Positions 53,115 to 63,755 of a DNA stretch of 64,000 nt are shown piece by piece. Numbering within the stretch: position 1 is the first letter of the stretch; every line of letters starts with the position of its first letter. The translations under genes and the position numbers were made by a program. Source of the DNA: Thunnus maccoyii (Eukaryota; Chordata; Actinopteri; Scombriformes; Scombridae); contig NC_056550.1 in the NCBI RefSeq assembly GCF_910596095.1, positions 12,026,501 to 12,090,500 of the forward strand, given 5' to 3'. The notes beneath the pieces were generated by a model that did no database searches, was not told the origin of the DNA, and saw nothing but the letters and a program-made list of their open reading frames with translations.

Positions 53115-54110
53115 CCTCAGTGCCTGAACACTTGTAACATGAAGCCACCAGAGGAGGAGCCCTCAGACCACTAATGAGTTCAAGTCCAAGTTAAGCAGTC
53201 TATGAATACTGTTTACTGTGCAGTAGTATTGAAAATGTGGAAAAAAAAATATAATAAAATCAATTCATTGCATGGTGCAATAATATAAATACTAGAACAT
53301 TATAATCACTGATATATGACATGATGGGACAAATGAGTCCAAACAAACAAGACAAGTTGATGCATTTCCTACATAGTGTCTTATTTCTCTGACTCATAAT
53401 GTCTATATGTAGAATATTGAGGAATGAATAACAGCAACATTTCAACATGCACCTTGTTTTTAAAAGGAAGCAATGAAACCCCCAAAAGTCATGTCTTTTC
53501 CATATCTTCATAATTTAAAAAGGGAAACAATATATTATAATCTGAATAACTACAGTGTAAGTGTTAAAACTATTGAAAATTATGTTTTTTAATGATCAAC
53601 CAACTTCCACTTTCTCTTTTTGTGAGCAAGAGAAAAAACACTCTTGAGCCCGTCGTCTTCATTCTTCATTTTCAATACATTCATCAATGTTTAGATATTC
53701 AGTCAATCATTGGTTTCAGTTCATGTACAGTATGAAAACCTTTTTTGAGATAGGAAAGCAGCATATCATAAATCCTATTAAGTAATTTTTTGTAAAAACT
53801 AAGATTTTGTGTCATGAAAATTATTTATATATTTGTTCTGAGGAGATTCTGGCATCCAGCAATTCAGAGTTGGCTACAAAACATTTTTTATGTGTTAACT
53901 TTCCAGTTGTGTGCAGTGTTTTGGGATTTATTTTTTTTTATAATCCTTATAAATGTTATTGCTAATTGAAATCTTATAACAAAAATCTATTCTCCTCCTA
54001 TTATCCTTTTGGTAAAAGTCACAACTCTGACTATACATTGTAATATTCTGATATTCAATGAACAACAGGTCTAAATGATAAACAAATCCATCCCAGTTGT
54101 TTCCTCCCTG
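53115..54110. other. Intergenic A7 to B9
   Basis: A 3' flank like A5 and D1 (to about 53,560), then the B/C distal upstream module. No gene. Confidence 0.5.
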
Positions 54111-54123
54111 CAAGGAGGAGTCA

Positions 54124-54131
54124 ATGCAAAA
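54124..54131 (+). promoter_or_regulatory. B9 octamer-like element
   Basis: ATGCAAAA after GCAAGGAGGAGTCA, a promoter sub-type shared with the orphan at 10,504. Confidence 0.7.
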
Positions 54132-54202
54132 CTTTAGATGTCTTCCACCTCTACTTATCTGACTGCAGAGGATGACAGAGAACAGTGGACACACAGTTTA
54201 AC

Positions 54203-54649
54203 ATGATGGACTATAGGACAGGACTGCTGCTTTTAACTCTCTGCTGGGCAGGTGAAAATATTCAGAGATCTTTAGTTGAATCTGTCCTCAAATTATTGCA
54301 AACATATGAAGCAGGTGACTCTTCTTTTTTGTCTTGACAGGTGTTGATGGTCAGACTCTGACAGAATCTGAACCAGCAGTTAAAAAGCCTGGAGAATCCC
54401 ACAAACTGACCTGTACAACATCTGGATTCACATTCAGCAGCTACTGGATGTACTGGATCAGACAGGCTCCTGGAAAAGGACTGGAGTGGATTGCAGCTAT
54501 CAGTAGTGGTGGTGGTAGTAGCAAATACTACTCTCAGTCAGTTCAAGGCCGATTCACCATCTCCAGAGACGACAGCAGACAGCAGCTGTATCTGCAGATG
54601 AACAGTCTGAAGACTGAAGATTCTGCTGTTTATTATTGTGCTCGAGACT
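54203..54649 (+). CDS. IGHV: IGHV segment B9
   Basis: Leader exon 54,203-54,251 ([17 protein letters not shown]), 89-base intron of the C2/C4 type (GTGAAAATATTCAGAG), V exon 54,341-54,649. Landmarks are [22 protein letters not shown] and [11 protein letters not shown]1 is GFTFSSYW and CDR2 ISSGGGSSK; framework 3 is SRQQLYLQ. It combines a C-like intron with a B exon, a sign of past recombination. All signals are intact. Confidence 0.92.
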
Positions 54650-54688
54650 CACAGTGACTGGTGTTGGTTGAGCAGCTGTACAAAATCC
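54650..54688 (+). other. B9 recombination signal (23-RSS)
   Basis: CACAGTG, 23-base spacer, ACAAAATCC. It is the only B gene with the canonical 23-base spacer. Confidence 0.87.
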
Positions 54689-55897
54689 TACAGTACTCAT
54701 CCTTACTGGGCTGATAGACCACAACTATCTCACTTGTTTTGTGTATTCAGCTGTATGGAAATAATCAAGTACATTAATACAATACAGTATGTAAAGAATA
54801 AATACTGGGCCATACACACACATGCACACACAGTGAAAACCAAATAGAAGTATTAGTTTATTGTTTCTGTGGCTCTTAAAGCTGCAATATCTAAACACAC
54901 CACTGACATATCATCACCTCTTATATTAATATGTTGAAATTACAGTTGATTATTTACACATCCAGCAGTTATGGAGCAACATTATCATTCATTTGGAGTT
55001 ATGTGTGGCTTTTTACCTACTAAATGCCTGAGTATGTTCAGCAGCTAGTCGCTAAAGCTGAAAACAGATGCCTGCTGTGGATGAAATTGACGCTATGAGA
55101 ATGGTGAGAGTGAACCAAAACAATAAAGTTGCGGGCTGGACAGATAAACAATGAGCTGAAATAAATATATATAAATATAATATAAATAAATATTATAAAT
55201 AAAGTCTAAGGGCTGCTTCAGAGTCACTGATAAGTCTCTATAAGTGAAGTCGATAATAGCTGCTTTAAGTATTGATTGTACACTTTGCCCCAGAGAGAAA
55301 AAAAAAATTAGGGGAAAGAATCAAATCAAATTAATGGACACATTATCTAAATAAAATGAATAAATAACCCAAAGTAGAAATTTAAATAAAGCTTCCACCG
55401 TCTCTGCTTATTACTGGGAGGGAAGTTAAAGCATCTATTTCTCTCTTCTGTGTAACCATACTTTATACTACTAAATATAACAATAAGGCAGAACTATACT
55501 TATTTATCTATATTGAAACCATAGCATTACTAGAGCCCAAGACTAACTAGTGTTCTTTTAAACTCTTTAAGCAGAGAAAGGGTGCATATGTTTTTATATT
55601 GTTTAATATGTAGCCAGAAAATTATGATTTTTTACCCTGAAAGTCAGATAATAACTGAACCTGTACAATTGGTTACAGATTTGGACAATCCAGTGTACAT
55701 TACTCGACCACCTGGCGAAGATAAGATCCTGGTTACAGACATGAGAAGGTTTGAAGAAATTATATGATATTATTTCAGAAATGATGGTTAAACAATCTGA
55801 TAAAACATCTTCATTATCTCAGACATGCTCTTGTGTATCTCTGATGTTCTCTGTAGCTGAGGCAGAATGGAAAAATTAAATTATCTGTTTATTTGAC
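54689..55897. other. Unassigned spacer B9 to A8
   Basis: No V homology found. A small open frame at 55,582-55,767 contains DLDNPVYITRPPGEDKILV; I do not recognise it and it may be chance or a fragment of an unrelated gene. AT-rich throughout. Confidence 0.4.
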
Positions 55898-56117
55898 GTT
55901 TCTTATTCTGTTAGCGACTATTACACAGCTTCGATCAGACAGCCTGCAGAGAAAGAACTGGAGTGGATTGGAATGTGATTTACTGGAGCTTCATACTACA
56001 AGGATTCACTAAAAAACAAGTTCAGTATCGACTTAGACTCTTCCAGCAACACAGTGACTCTAAACGGACAGAATGTGCAGCCTGAAGACACTGCTGTGTA
56101 TTACTGTGCCAGAGACG
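55898..56117 (+). pseudogene. IGHV: A8, 5'-truncated IGHV pseudogene
   Basis: Starts inside the V exon near the end of framework 1 (TTTCTTATTCTGTTAGCGAC) after unrelated sequence; no leader, intron or promoter. The conserved Trp of framework 2 is Ser (TTCGATC for TTGGATC). TGA follows in GGAATGTGATTTAC before an A3-like CDR2. The 3' half is intact to AVYYCARDA. Confidence 0.88.
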
Positions 56118-56156
56118 CACAATAACACAAACCATCAGCAGACCTGGACAAAAACC
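56118..56156 (+). other. A8 recombination signal (23-RSS)
   Basis: CACAATA, 23-base spacer, ACAAAAACC. Confidence 0.82.
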
Positions 56157-56783
56157 CCTCAGTGCCTGAACACTTGTAACATGAAGCCACCAGAGGAGGA
56201 GCCCTCAGACCACTAATGAGTTCAACACCAGTTCACTGTTACAAAAAGGAAAGAATAAACAGAAAAAAAAACCTTAATGTATGTAATGTAAACACCTATA
56301 GTATGAAAGTATAAAATATGTTGTTCATTTACTTTTAACAAGAATTGATTTCATGGTGCTAGAGATACTTTAATGTTTTAATTAGTATTATAACACAGTG
56401 TGTATTCCTATGACAAAAAAATTATATGCTATTTTTGTCTTAACTTTTATATTTATGAAAAAGACATGTAAGAGGTAACATTACCACATGCATTTCCCAA
56501 ATTATCTCCTGGTGGATGAGATTAAGTTTGGTAAAAACAAAACATAATATCATCTCATGTTTTAGTGAAGTTATTTTGTGTCACGATAATTCAGTTGCGA
56601 GTGTGTTAAAAATATGTATTTGTTGGGGGAAACTCTGATATCCAACAACACAAGTTGGTTGTAACTCAAACTTGCAACACAAAATTCAACTTTTGAAGAG
56701 AATTCTGATCAAGTACAATTTTCAAAATTCAGATCAGATCAAAATTCATTTAACTGGTTTTGCAGTTCTATTATTGTTTTGTC

Positions 56784-56850
56784 TGTGAGGACGAGTCAGT
56801 TCACAACTTGGTTGTCTTCCACCTTTACTGATCCGACTGCAGAGAGAGAG
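56784..56850 (+). promoter_or_regulatory. Decayed B-type promoter copy upstream of B10
   Basis: Same decayed block as at 6,275 and 18,990. The interval 56,157-57,220 is collinear with those two. Confidence 0.58.
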
Positions 56851-57221
56851 ACAAACTGGTTACTGTAGTTTTCACTGACATTTGTTTGACACAAGAAACA
56901 GAGTTTATATTTCACGTTGGATATTTTATTTTTATTGACTAAAGAAGATGGGTATTAATAACATCCATGTACTGAGGAGTTACATGTTTTTCATGTATTC
57001 TCATCAGTTTTCTTCACTTATATTCCTACTGGGGTTTTCTTTCCCCCTGACATCCTGAATGTTATGAGCACTTTGTGAGAAAAACAAAAAAAGCAAAATT
57101 TGTTCAGGAGGTACTTTTTCTATTAAAACTCAATTATAATGACTATAAACTTTATATCAAAATTGGTATAGCAAAATTTCAAAAATTCAATCCGGTTCTC
57201 TCTCCCTGTGAGGAGGAGTCA

Positions 57222-57229
57222 ATGCAAAA
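57222..57229 (+). promoter_or_regulatory. B10 octamer-like element
   Basis: ATGCAAAA in the standard block, 80 bases before the ATG. Confidence 0.72.
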
Positions 57230-57301
57230 CCTTGATGTCTTCCACCTCTACTTATCTGACTGCAGAGAGGATGACAGAGAACATTGGACACACAGTTTAA
57301 C

Positions 57302-57747
57302 ATGATGGACTATAGGACAGGACTGCTGCTTTTAACTATCTGCTGGGCAGGTGAAGATCTTCACTGATCTTGAGTTGAATTTTTTGTTAAAAAGTTACAA
57401 GCTTAAAGAAACTGATTATTTTCTTTTTTCTGTCTTGACAGGTGTTGATGGTCAGACTCTGACAGAATCTGAACCAGCAGTTAAAAAGCCTGGAGAATCC
57501 CACAAACTGACCTGTACAACATCTGGATTGTCATTCAGCAGCTACTACATGTCCTGGATCAGACAGGCTCCTGGTAAAGGACTGGAGTGGGTTGCATCTA
57601 TCAGTGCTAGCAGTAGCTACATCTACTACTCTCAGTCAGTTCAAGGCCGGTTCACCATCTCCAGAGACAACAGCAGAGAGCAGCTGTATCTCCAGATGAA
57701 CAGTCTGAAAACTGAAGATTCTGCTGTTTATTATTGTGCTCGAGACT
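57302..57747 (+). CDS. IGHV: IGHV segment B10
   Basis: Leader exon 57,302-57,350 ([17 protein letters not shown]), 91-base intron, V exon 57,442-57,747. Landmarks are [24 protein letters not shown] and [11 protein letters not shown]1 is GLSFSSYY and CDR2 ISASSSYI, the most serine-rich here. All signals are intact. With D5 and E2 it forms a B-D-E module parallel to B6-D2-E1. Confidence 0.92.
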
Positions 57748-57785
57748 CACAGTGACTGAGTTGGTTGAGCAGCTGTACAAAATCC
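57748..57785 (+). other. B10 recombination signal (22-base spacer)
   Basis: CACAGTG, 22-base spacer, ACAAAATCC. Confidence 0.85.
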
Positions 57786-58464
57786 TACAGTACTCATCAA
57801 CATTGGGCTGAAAAACTCCAACTATCTCATATGGTTAATCACTCATTACCTATTGGGTTTTTAAAGAGAGAATCCTAACGACAGTTCTTCAGAAAGATTT
57901 TAATTCTCTTCTTACCTAAAGCAACATTTTTTTTACATGAATTTCAGTATCTGAGGCTCTGAATGTCTGTGGCTTCAAACATTTGCAACACTGATACAAC
58001 AAAAAAGTATATTATTTGAAACTCCAAACCTCCACACAGCTGCAGAATACTTGGCAAATGATGAATTTACATATATAGTAATAAATGTTTAATTAAAATT
58101 ACAGATACATATCCTTTTCCATGTGAGACTATTTATAACTTTCAATTCATTCACAGTAGACTCACCAAAGACAGATTTTGATAACTATTTATTAATGTTT
58201 TTGTTGATGATAATGTGTTTTTATCCATTATTACACAACACTCAGTATTAGACTAAAATCAGTTTATCTACAATAATACATGAATAAATGGTAATTCATT
58301 TTAAATAAAATCATAGCACCATTTTAAGTTCACTAAATCAACAATATATCATAGTACACACTATATATTCAGTCTGGAAACTTGATAAGAAAGACTGAAC
58401 TCTTCACCTCAAAGTGATGAATAGAAGTAACAAGAAATAGATAATTATTTATTCAACATCAACC
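57786..58464. other. B10 3' flank to D5 leader
   Basis: Collinear with 36,587-37,242. No octamer was seen before D5. Confidence 0.5.
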
Positions 58465-58921
58465 ATGTTCTCTGCAGCTCCGATGCTGCTGCTGGCAGCT
58501 GGATCCTGTGAGGAGCTTTCAGTGGATTCACACTAATAAACGCATTAGAAACACTGAATAGTCAGATGAATGATGGAGATAATGTTGATTTCTCTTTCCA
58601 CAGGTGTGTACAGTATTGATCTCATCCAGCCAGACTCAATGGTTGTGCAGCCTGGACAGTCTTTGACCATCACCTGTCAGGTCTCTGGTTATTCTCTGAC
58701 TGATAACAGCTATGCAACAGGTTGGATCAGACAGCCTGAAGGAAAACCAATGGACTGGATTTTGCATCGGTGGGGAGGAGGTGACTCTTACCAAAATAAT
58801 GCTCTGAAGAACAAGTTCCTCTATCACACACACACTTCTACTAGTTCAGTGACATTAACAGGACAGAATCTGATCTGCAGCCTGAGGACACAGCTGTTTA
58901 TTACTGCGTACGTATAAAGTC
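58465..58921 (+). pseudogene. IGHV: D5 IGHV pseudogene (best-preserved D)
   Basis: Leader exon 58,465-58,507 (MFSAAPMLLLAAGS, with Pro in the hydrophobic core), 96-base intron, V exon from 58,604. Open through VYSIDLIQPDSMVVQPGQ, TITCQVSGYSLTDNSYATGW, IRQPEGKPMDW, ILHRWGGGDSYQNN and VTLTGQN. ATCTG is then duplicated (58,868-58,877), shifting the frame so YYC is lost; the correct frame downstream would read [13 protein letters not shown]2 and D3 share the duplication, so the defect is ancestral. Confidence 0.88.
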
Positions 58922-58960
58922 CACCGTGATACAAACCACCAACAGACCTGCACAAATACC
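58922..58960 (+). other. D5 recombination signal (23-RSS)
   Basis: CACCGTG (one change), 23-base spacer, ACAAATACC. Confidence 0.8.
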
Positions 58961-59221
58961 CAGCAACCAAGTAACCCAACCACAAATTTTCTGTATTCAT
59001 CACTGATACTTGAGTTCAATTTAACATGTACCATACAAACAGTCTTTCTTTTTATTTTTGGGTCTATAACAAAACTTCAAGAAGTATAAATAAATAAGTG
59101 CTCAAGTCTCTGGATATTATATTGTAAGAGGAAGCACAAGTTATATTGAAAAAAAAGCAAGCTTAACTTAAACTATAACAGACTGCCAGTAAATGAGACA
59201 CTCCCTCCCCATGATACTCTG

Positions 59222-59229
59222 ATGCAAAT
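59222..59229 (+). promoter_or_regulatory. E2 octamer, perfect
   Basis: ATGCAAAT exact consensus, 93 bases before the first ATG. The only exact-consensus octamer that still sits before an open gene in the window. Confidence 0.8.
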
Positions 59230-59314
59230 CTTCAGTGTGTGCCGTGTACTTCTGTCCTGCTGACTGGTCTTGTTGTTCTTGTGGAGCATCAGAGGTCACA
59301 TCTCCAGCCTCAGG

Positions 59315-59806
59315 ATGATGAACACACTCACTCTTCTGCTGGTTGCTCTCTCTCTGTCCTGTGAGTTCTCCTGCTCCTTGTTTTATTCTTTATCAGACAA
59401 CATCAATTGATGGTCAGTCAGTGATACCAGAAAACTTCCCAGATGACTGTTTGTCTCATTTTCTTCTGTGGTTCATCTCTCCTTTTATCTCATCAGGTTG
59501 TACAGGTCAGAGTATGAAGTCCATTCCTTCCAATTCAGTAGTGAAAAAGCCTGGTGAGACTCTCAGTCTCTCCTGCAGGGGATCTGGCTTCACATTTAGC
59601 TGCTGTGTTATGTCCTGGATGAGACAACCTGCAGGAAAAAGTCTGGAATGGATGGGGAGCAGCTACTCTGATGCCAGTAGAAATACTTATGCTAGCAGTG
59701 TGAGAGGACGTGTAGAAATCAGCAGAGATGATAGCAACAGCATGGTTCATCTGAGACTATCCAACTTAAAGCCAGAGGACTCTGCTGTGTATTACTGTGC
59801 CAGAGA
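59315..59806 (+). CDS. IGHV: IGHV segment E2
   Basis: Leader exon 59,315-59,360 (MMNTLTLLLVALSLS), 136-base intron, V exon 59,497-59,806. Mature start is about GQSMKSIPSNSVVKKPGE. Landmarks are LSLSCRGSG, MSWMRQPAGKSLEW and [11 protein letters not shown]2 is SYSDASRNT; framework 3 is [18 protein letters not shown]. Odd: CDR1 is FTFSCCVMS with two adjacent Cys, also seen in E1 (FTFTCCTMH). The frame is open throughout. The heptamer is weak, so rearrangement may be rare. Confidence 0.88.
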
Positions 59807-59845
59807 CACACTAGTTAAATTAAGCAGAGAGGCTTTACAAAAACC
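59807..59845 (+). other. E2 recombination signal, weak heptamer
   Basis: CACACTA (two changes), 23-base spacer, ACAAAAACC. Confidence 0.8.
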
Positions 59846-60235
59846 TAAAACACCTACAGGGGGCAGCAGGAGACCCGAAATATGATGGCAGTGAGAGCAG
59901 AATGACAATGACACCAAACAAACACACAAACACAGAGAAACACTTCCTGCTTGTTAGGGATTTTTCAAGAATGTCACGGTCAATAACTGACAGTGTTTTC
60001 ATTTTATTGAGACTGCTGATGTCTACATGTGTTTGTCTTTCTCTGATTTTTAAAACCTGCAAAGAACAAAAAATGATAATTTTAGATAGAGTTTTAAATA
60101 ATAATCACATTCTTTTACAGTCTGTAAAAGTATTTAATAAGTTGTGTCATTCAGTAATTACACATTTTGAGCAATCAAAAATGACAAGTGGAGTATCCCA
60201 TGGGTCTATTCTCAGACCTCTACATGCTCCCATGC
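59846..60235. other. E2 3' flank with LINE trace
   Basis: Matches 40,284-40,650 after E1. Ends in a reverse-transcriptase-like trace (AGTGGAGTATCCCATGGGTC, near 60,187) directly joined to A9. Confidence 0.5.
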
Positions 60236-60445
60236 TCCGTTAACAGCTATTACACAGCTTGGATCAGATAGCCTGCAGGGAAAAGACTGGAGTGGATTGG
60301 AATCAGAGTCAGATACACATCATACTACAAAGATTTACAAAGAACAAGTTCAGTATTGACTTAGACTCTTCCAGCAACACAGTGACTCTAAACGGACAGA
60401 ATGTGCAGCCTGAAGACACTGCTGTGTATTACTGTGCCAGAGACC
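60236..60445 (+). pseudogene. IGHV: A9, 5'-truncated IGHV pseudogene
   Basis: Starts in CDR1 (TCCGTTAACAGCTATTACAC), fused to the E2 3' flank; no promoter, leader or framework 1. Framework 2 has TAG in place of Gln (AGATAGCCTGC). One base is missing near 60,334 (GATTTACAAAGAAC for GATTCACTAAAGAAC). The 3' end is intact to AVYYCARD. Confidence 0.88.
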
Positions 60446-60484
60446 CACAATAACACAAACCATCAGCTGACCTGAACAAAAACC
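60446..60484 (+). other. A9 recombination signal (23-RSS)
   Basis: CACAATA, 23-base spacer, ACAAAAACC. Confidence 0.82.
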
Positions 60485-61460
60485 CCTCAGTGCCTGAACA
60501 CTTGTAACATGAAGCCACCAGAGGAGGAGCCCTCAGACCACTAATGATTTCAACACCAGTTCACTGAGGGAAAAAACGTCTACTCTAATCTACTGTATGT
60601 TAAAAATGTGGAAATAATATATATTCTACGTTCTAATAGTAGGGATTTATGATTTATGATTAATGCCAAACTCATAACTTTCTAAGTCTGCGAGAAAATA
60701 TAATGTAATTCAGATAATTCAGTTTGCATAAAGTGCAAACAAATAACAGAAATCCTACATTCATTTTCTAATAGTTACTTATTATTACAATAATACCTTG
60801 TGTATGATAAAGTGATATACTTGCAGCCCTGATAAAAACATTGAAGGGTTAAAATAATTTAGTTTATTTGAAGGTAGAAAAAAACATGATAACAGAAGAA
60901 TTGAGACTGAAAGTAAATCACTTTAACAAAGAAAAATATGCAAAAATTCTTTGTTGAATCACCAGTATTAGCTGTATTATGACATAATAATTTCCAAAAT
61001 ATTTAATGGAATAACATTAGAATGATCATAATGGCAACTGTTGCGGCTCTATGTGTTCCCTGTGCTGTTTGATTTGCAATTGAAAAGGTGTCAAGGTTAA
61101 AATACAGAATATTTTCAATTTTTCTATTTGTATCTCAGCTCAACAGCATTCAGTGACTTTAACTACTTCAACAATGTAGTAAATTTAAACATCGTCACAT
61201 AAATTCTGTTAAAACATGTTAAGATTATGCTCCCTGTTTAAAAATCTCACTTTCAAACTACATTCTGCAGCTGCACCACAGTCCTGCTCACTCAGCATAT
61301 TAACATATAATCTACAATATTATAGGAATTATGTTCCATCAGTGTGACCAATCAGATCATGAGTAATAGAGATAATTATTCATTGATCCTATGTGTCTAA
61401 AGCTTCATACCGATTGTTTAAATTTAAACTGAGATCACACATTATGCGCAATAAATATTT
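60485..61460. other. Unassigned AT-rich spacer
   Basis: After about 80 bases of A-type 3' flank I recognise nothing. No convincing frame. Confidence 0.4.
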
Positions 61461-61639
61461 CAGTGCAGGAGCTGCTCCAGAAATGACTGATGCGCATTAA
61501 AGCGATAACTTTAGAAAGTTCTGAGTAACCAACAACCAACAAGGATTTTGATTCTGACACACAGTAAAACATCGCTAATGAATGTGCTTTGATACAGACT
61601 GAATGAACGAGGAAATGGAACAGCGTGTCTGACTCTGTA

Positions 61640-61830
61640 AGAGGGAGGAGACAGAGAGAAACTCAGAGTTTGTTGAAGAAAACCTGCCAGCGAGCAGGTT
61701 AGCTTCACAGAGTCAGTTGCCATGGCAACTGACCCCAAGTTTAAGTTAGCTCTCTTTCTGGAACTGAAAACCCAGAGTTTCCCTCATCTCAGGGTGAACG
61801 AACTCAGAGTTTTCACTGAAACGGGCCGCT
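61640..61830. repeat. Palindrome-centred MITE-like repeat
   Basis: Contains AAACTCAGAGTTTGTTGAAG and AACTCAGAGTTTTCACTG in an arrangement common in fish MITEs (recalled pattern, not checked). Its centre is a perfect 22-base palindrome at 61,712-61,733 (core GTTGCCATGGCAAC). Confidence 0.5.
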
Positions 61831-61844
61831 GGCCGGAGAAAAAT

Positions 61845-61946
<102 letters not shown>

Positions 61947-63045
61947 CAAAGGAAGACAAACAGTGCAACACTATTTAAATGAACCAGAAGTCATTTTTAA
62001 ATTTTAATGAAGACAGTTTTAGCTTTAAGTGCTAACAGCTGCTAACAGCAGCACTGACCTGCTGGAGGAAATGTCTCTGTGTCTGCGTGAGGGAGGAAGA
62101 GCTGCTGGCAGTCACAAAAACAACAGAAATCCTCTTCACATTTTGTCCTGTGGCTCTTTAACTCTCCAGCTGTCTGTTCCTGCAGTTATCAGCTGATAAA
62201 ATCTTATTTCAAAACATTAAACTTCTGCTCCGTCACACCGCAATTTAACTTATTGAAACAAGATAAGCATACGTTGCTTGTTCCATAACAGATCTTCATT
62301 GAAACCATTTCTCAGAGAAGACAGTTTCTAAACAGCAAACAACATTTTTGTGGTTAAATGGGTTTTCTAATTATCTAACATGAGATTTACAAGTCCGAAG
62401 ACAGATGATAAACCTTTCTTGCAGGAGTTTGGAGTGGGGTTAAAACTACAGTACAGTAAGCGTGGAGTACTGGAAAGACTAAAGCTGTACACTCGCTGAA
62501 CTTTTTTGACTGTTTTGTTTTCTCTTCTTAAATGTCATAGAAAAGATCGCTTTCATATTCATTGTCTGACTGATAAGCCAGTAGACATTTTCTTCCTAAC
62601 CACAGCAAATTTTTTTTTTGTTTGTTTGTTTGTTTGTTTTCTTTTTTGCATGTGGTCACACAAGGTTTCTGTTTCTAAGTATTTAATTTCCTTTAGAGGC
62701 TCCAGGTTTCTCTGTATGTCTGTAGATTCAAAGCATTCATACCATTTAAATTATTTTGATTACAAATAAATGTAATATCTTTTTCATCATCTTAGAATGT
62801 CTAAATTAGATTGTTTTAAATGTTAACAATAATTACAAAATCAACAGAATCAAAGCTGTTGTGTAACTCATTTGATTCAATTAAATTTTAGCAGAACAAA
62901 TCTGATAACTTTACTATAACTAACTTTATTCAGCAGTAATTTGTTGTCTTGGAGGAATAGACGTCTTAAATGACTATTTCCTAATGGTTAAACTGTTTCA
63001 ATGCTGTTTTATTTTGTGTTGTTTTCTATCTGTTAAATTTGACTT
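61947..63045. other. Spacer with eroded leader-module flank
   Basis: 62,285-62,330 and 62,640-62,760 match flank of the TATA, octamer and leader module (compare 25,213 and 11,205), but the octamer and leader are gone. A GTTT repeat lies near 62,619-62,640. No gene. Confidence 0.45.
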
Positions 63046-63378
63046 CCCAGATAGCATACATAAGTGGGCCATTTCGGGCAATGATGCGTCACTGCTGGCC
63101 TTCTTCTGGCCCGGACAAAATGGATGTGAGCCTGAAATGGCCCACATGTAAAATAGCAAATATGGCCCAAATATCCCAAATCAAATGTGGGCCTTTTTTG
63201 GAAAAAATTGTGGTGCTCTCAGGTATGTGTACTCTAGATGTGGGCCAGTTCTGGTTTATCTGGTTTGTTCTTGATTGACATACGGCTTGCTTGTGGCCCA
63301 GGGAAACAGGAGCTCAAGTGCCATCATTCCATTTGGTATGTGGGCCGGATCTAGGCCACAGCAATTTTGATATCTGGG
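63046..63378. repeat. MITE-like element with CCCAGATA ends
   Basis: Starts CCCAGATAGCA and ends TGATATCTGGG, giving short inverted termini about 333 bases apart, with repeated GTGGGCC motifs inside. It resembles a common fish non-autonomous DNA element; the family was not determined. Confidence 0.55.
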
Positions 63379-63497
63379 TTAACGGTGCGGCAGTGATGTA
63401 GGAGGAGTAACTATAAACAAATTCTCACTGGGGTCCAGTTCACATTATATTTAAAGAGATTTCATGGATTTGAAAACATACTAAACACACTGTTAAC

Positions 63498-63755
63498 ATG
63501 GCTTACAGAAAGCTGACCCTCTTGGTATTTGCTCTGTTTGTTTCAACTGCTGTTGAAGGTCAGACCATAACAGAGTCTGAACCAGCAGTTAAAAAACCTG
63601 AAGAATCCCACAGACTCACATGCACAACATCTGGGTTTAACTTTGGAAGCTCAGTGTGGATCAGACAGACTCCTGGAAAAGGACTGGAGAGGATCACTTT
63701 GGTACACACATCCAGTACTCCTATCCTTTACTCCCAGTCAGTCCAGGGTAGATTC
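63498..63755 (+). pseudogene. IGHV: C5, intronless truncated IGHV pseudogene
   Basis: A single open stretch encodes leader and V domain without an intron: [20 protein letters not shown], then [47 protein letters not shown] and SQSVQGRF. The leader is of a different type from B and C. CDR1 is short, and LEW is LER. After GGTAGATTC a deletion removes framework 3, the second Cys, heptamer and most of the spacer; only ACAAAAACG at 63,764-63,772 remains of the RSS. Intron loss could come from a processed copy, a deletion, or a distinct V type. Confidence 0.75.

Larger units (their letters stand above)
43690..53180. repeat. Segmental duplication, copy 2
   Basis: Partner of 7,920-18,425; gene pairs are D4/D1, C4/C2, B8/B2 and A7/A3. 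Includes the older solo LTR but not the younger one. A GT repeat (43,808-43,826) lies near its left edge. Homology to copy 1 ends after the A7 3' flank near 53,180. Confidence 0.85.

Noticed and set aside
55582-55767. 61-codon frame with DLDNPVYITRPPGEDK
   Set aside because: I do not recognise it and there is no supporting promoter or exon structure. Mentioned only as part of the spacer.
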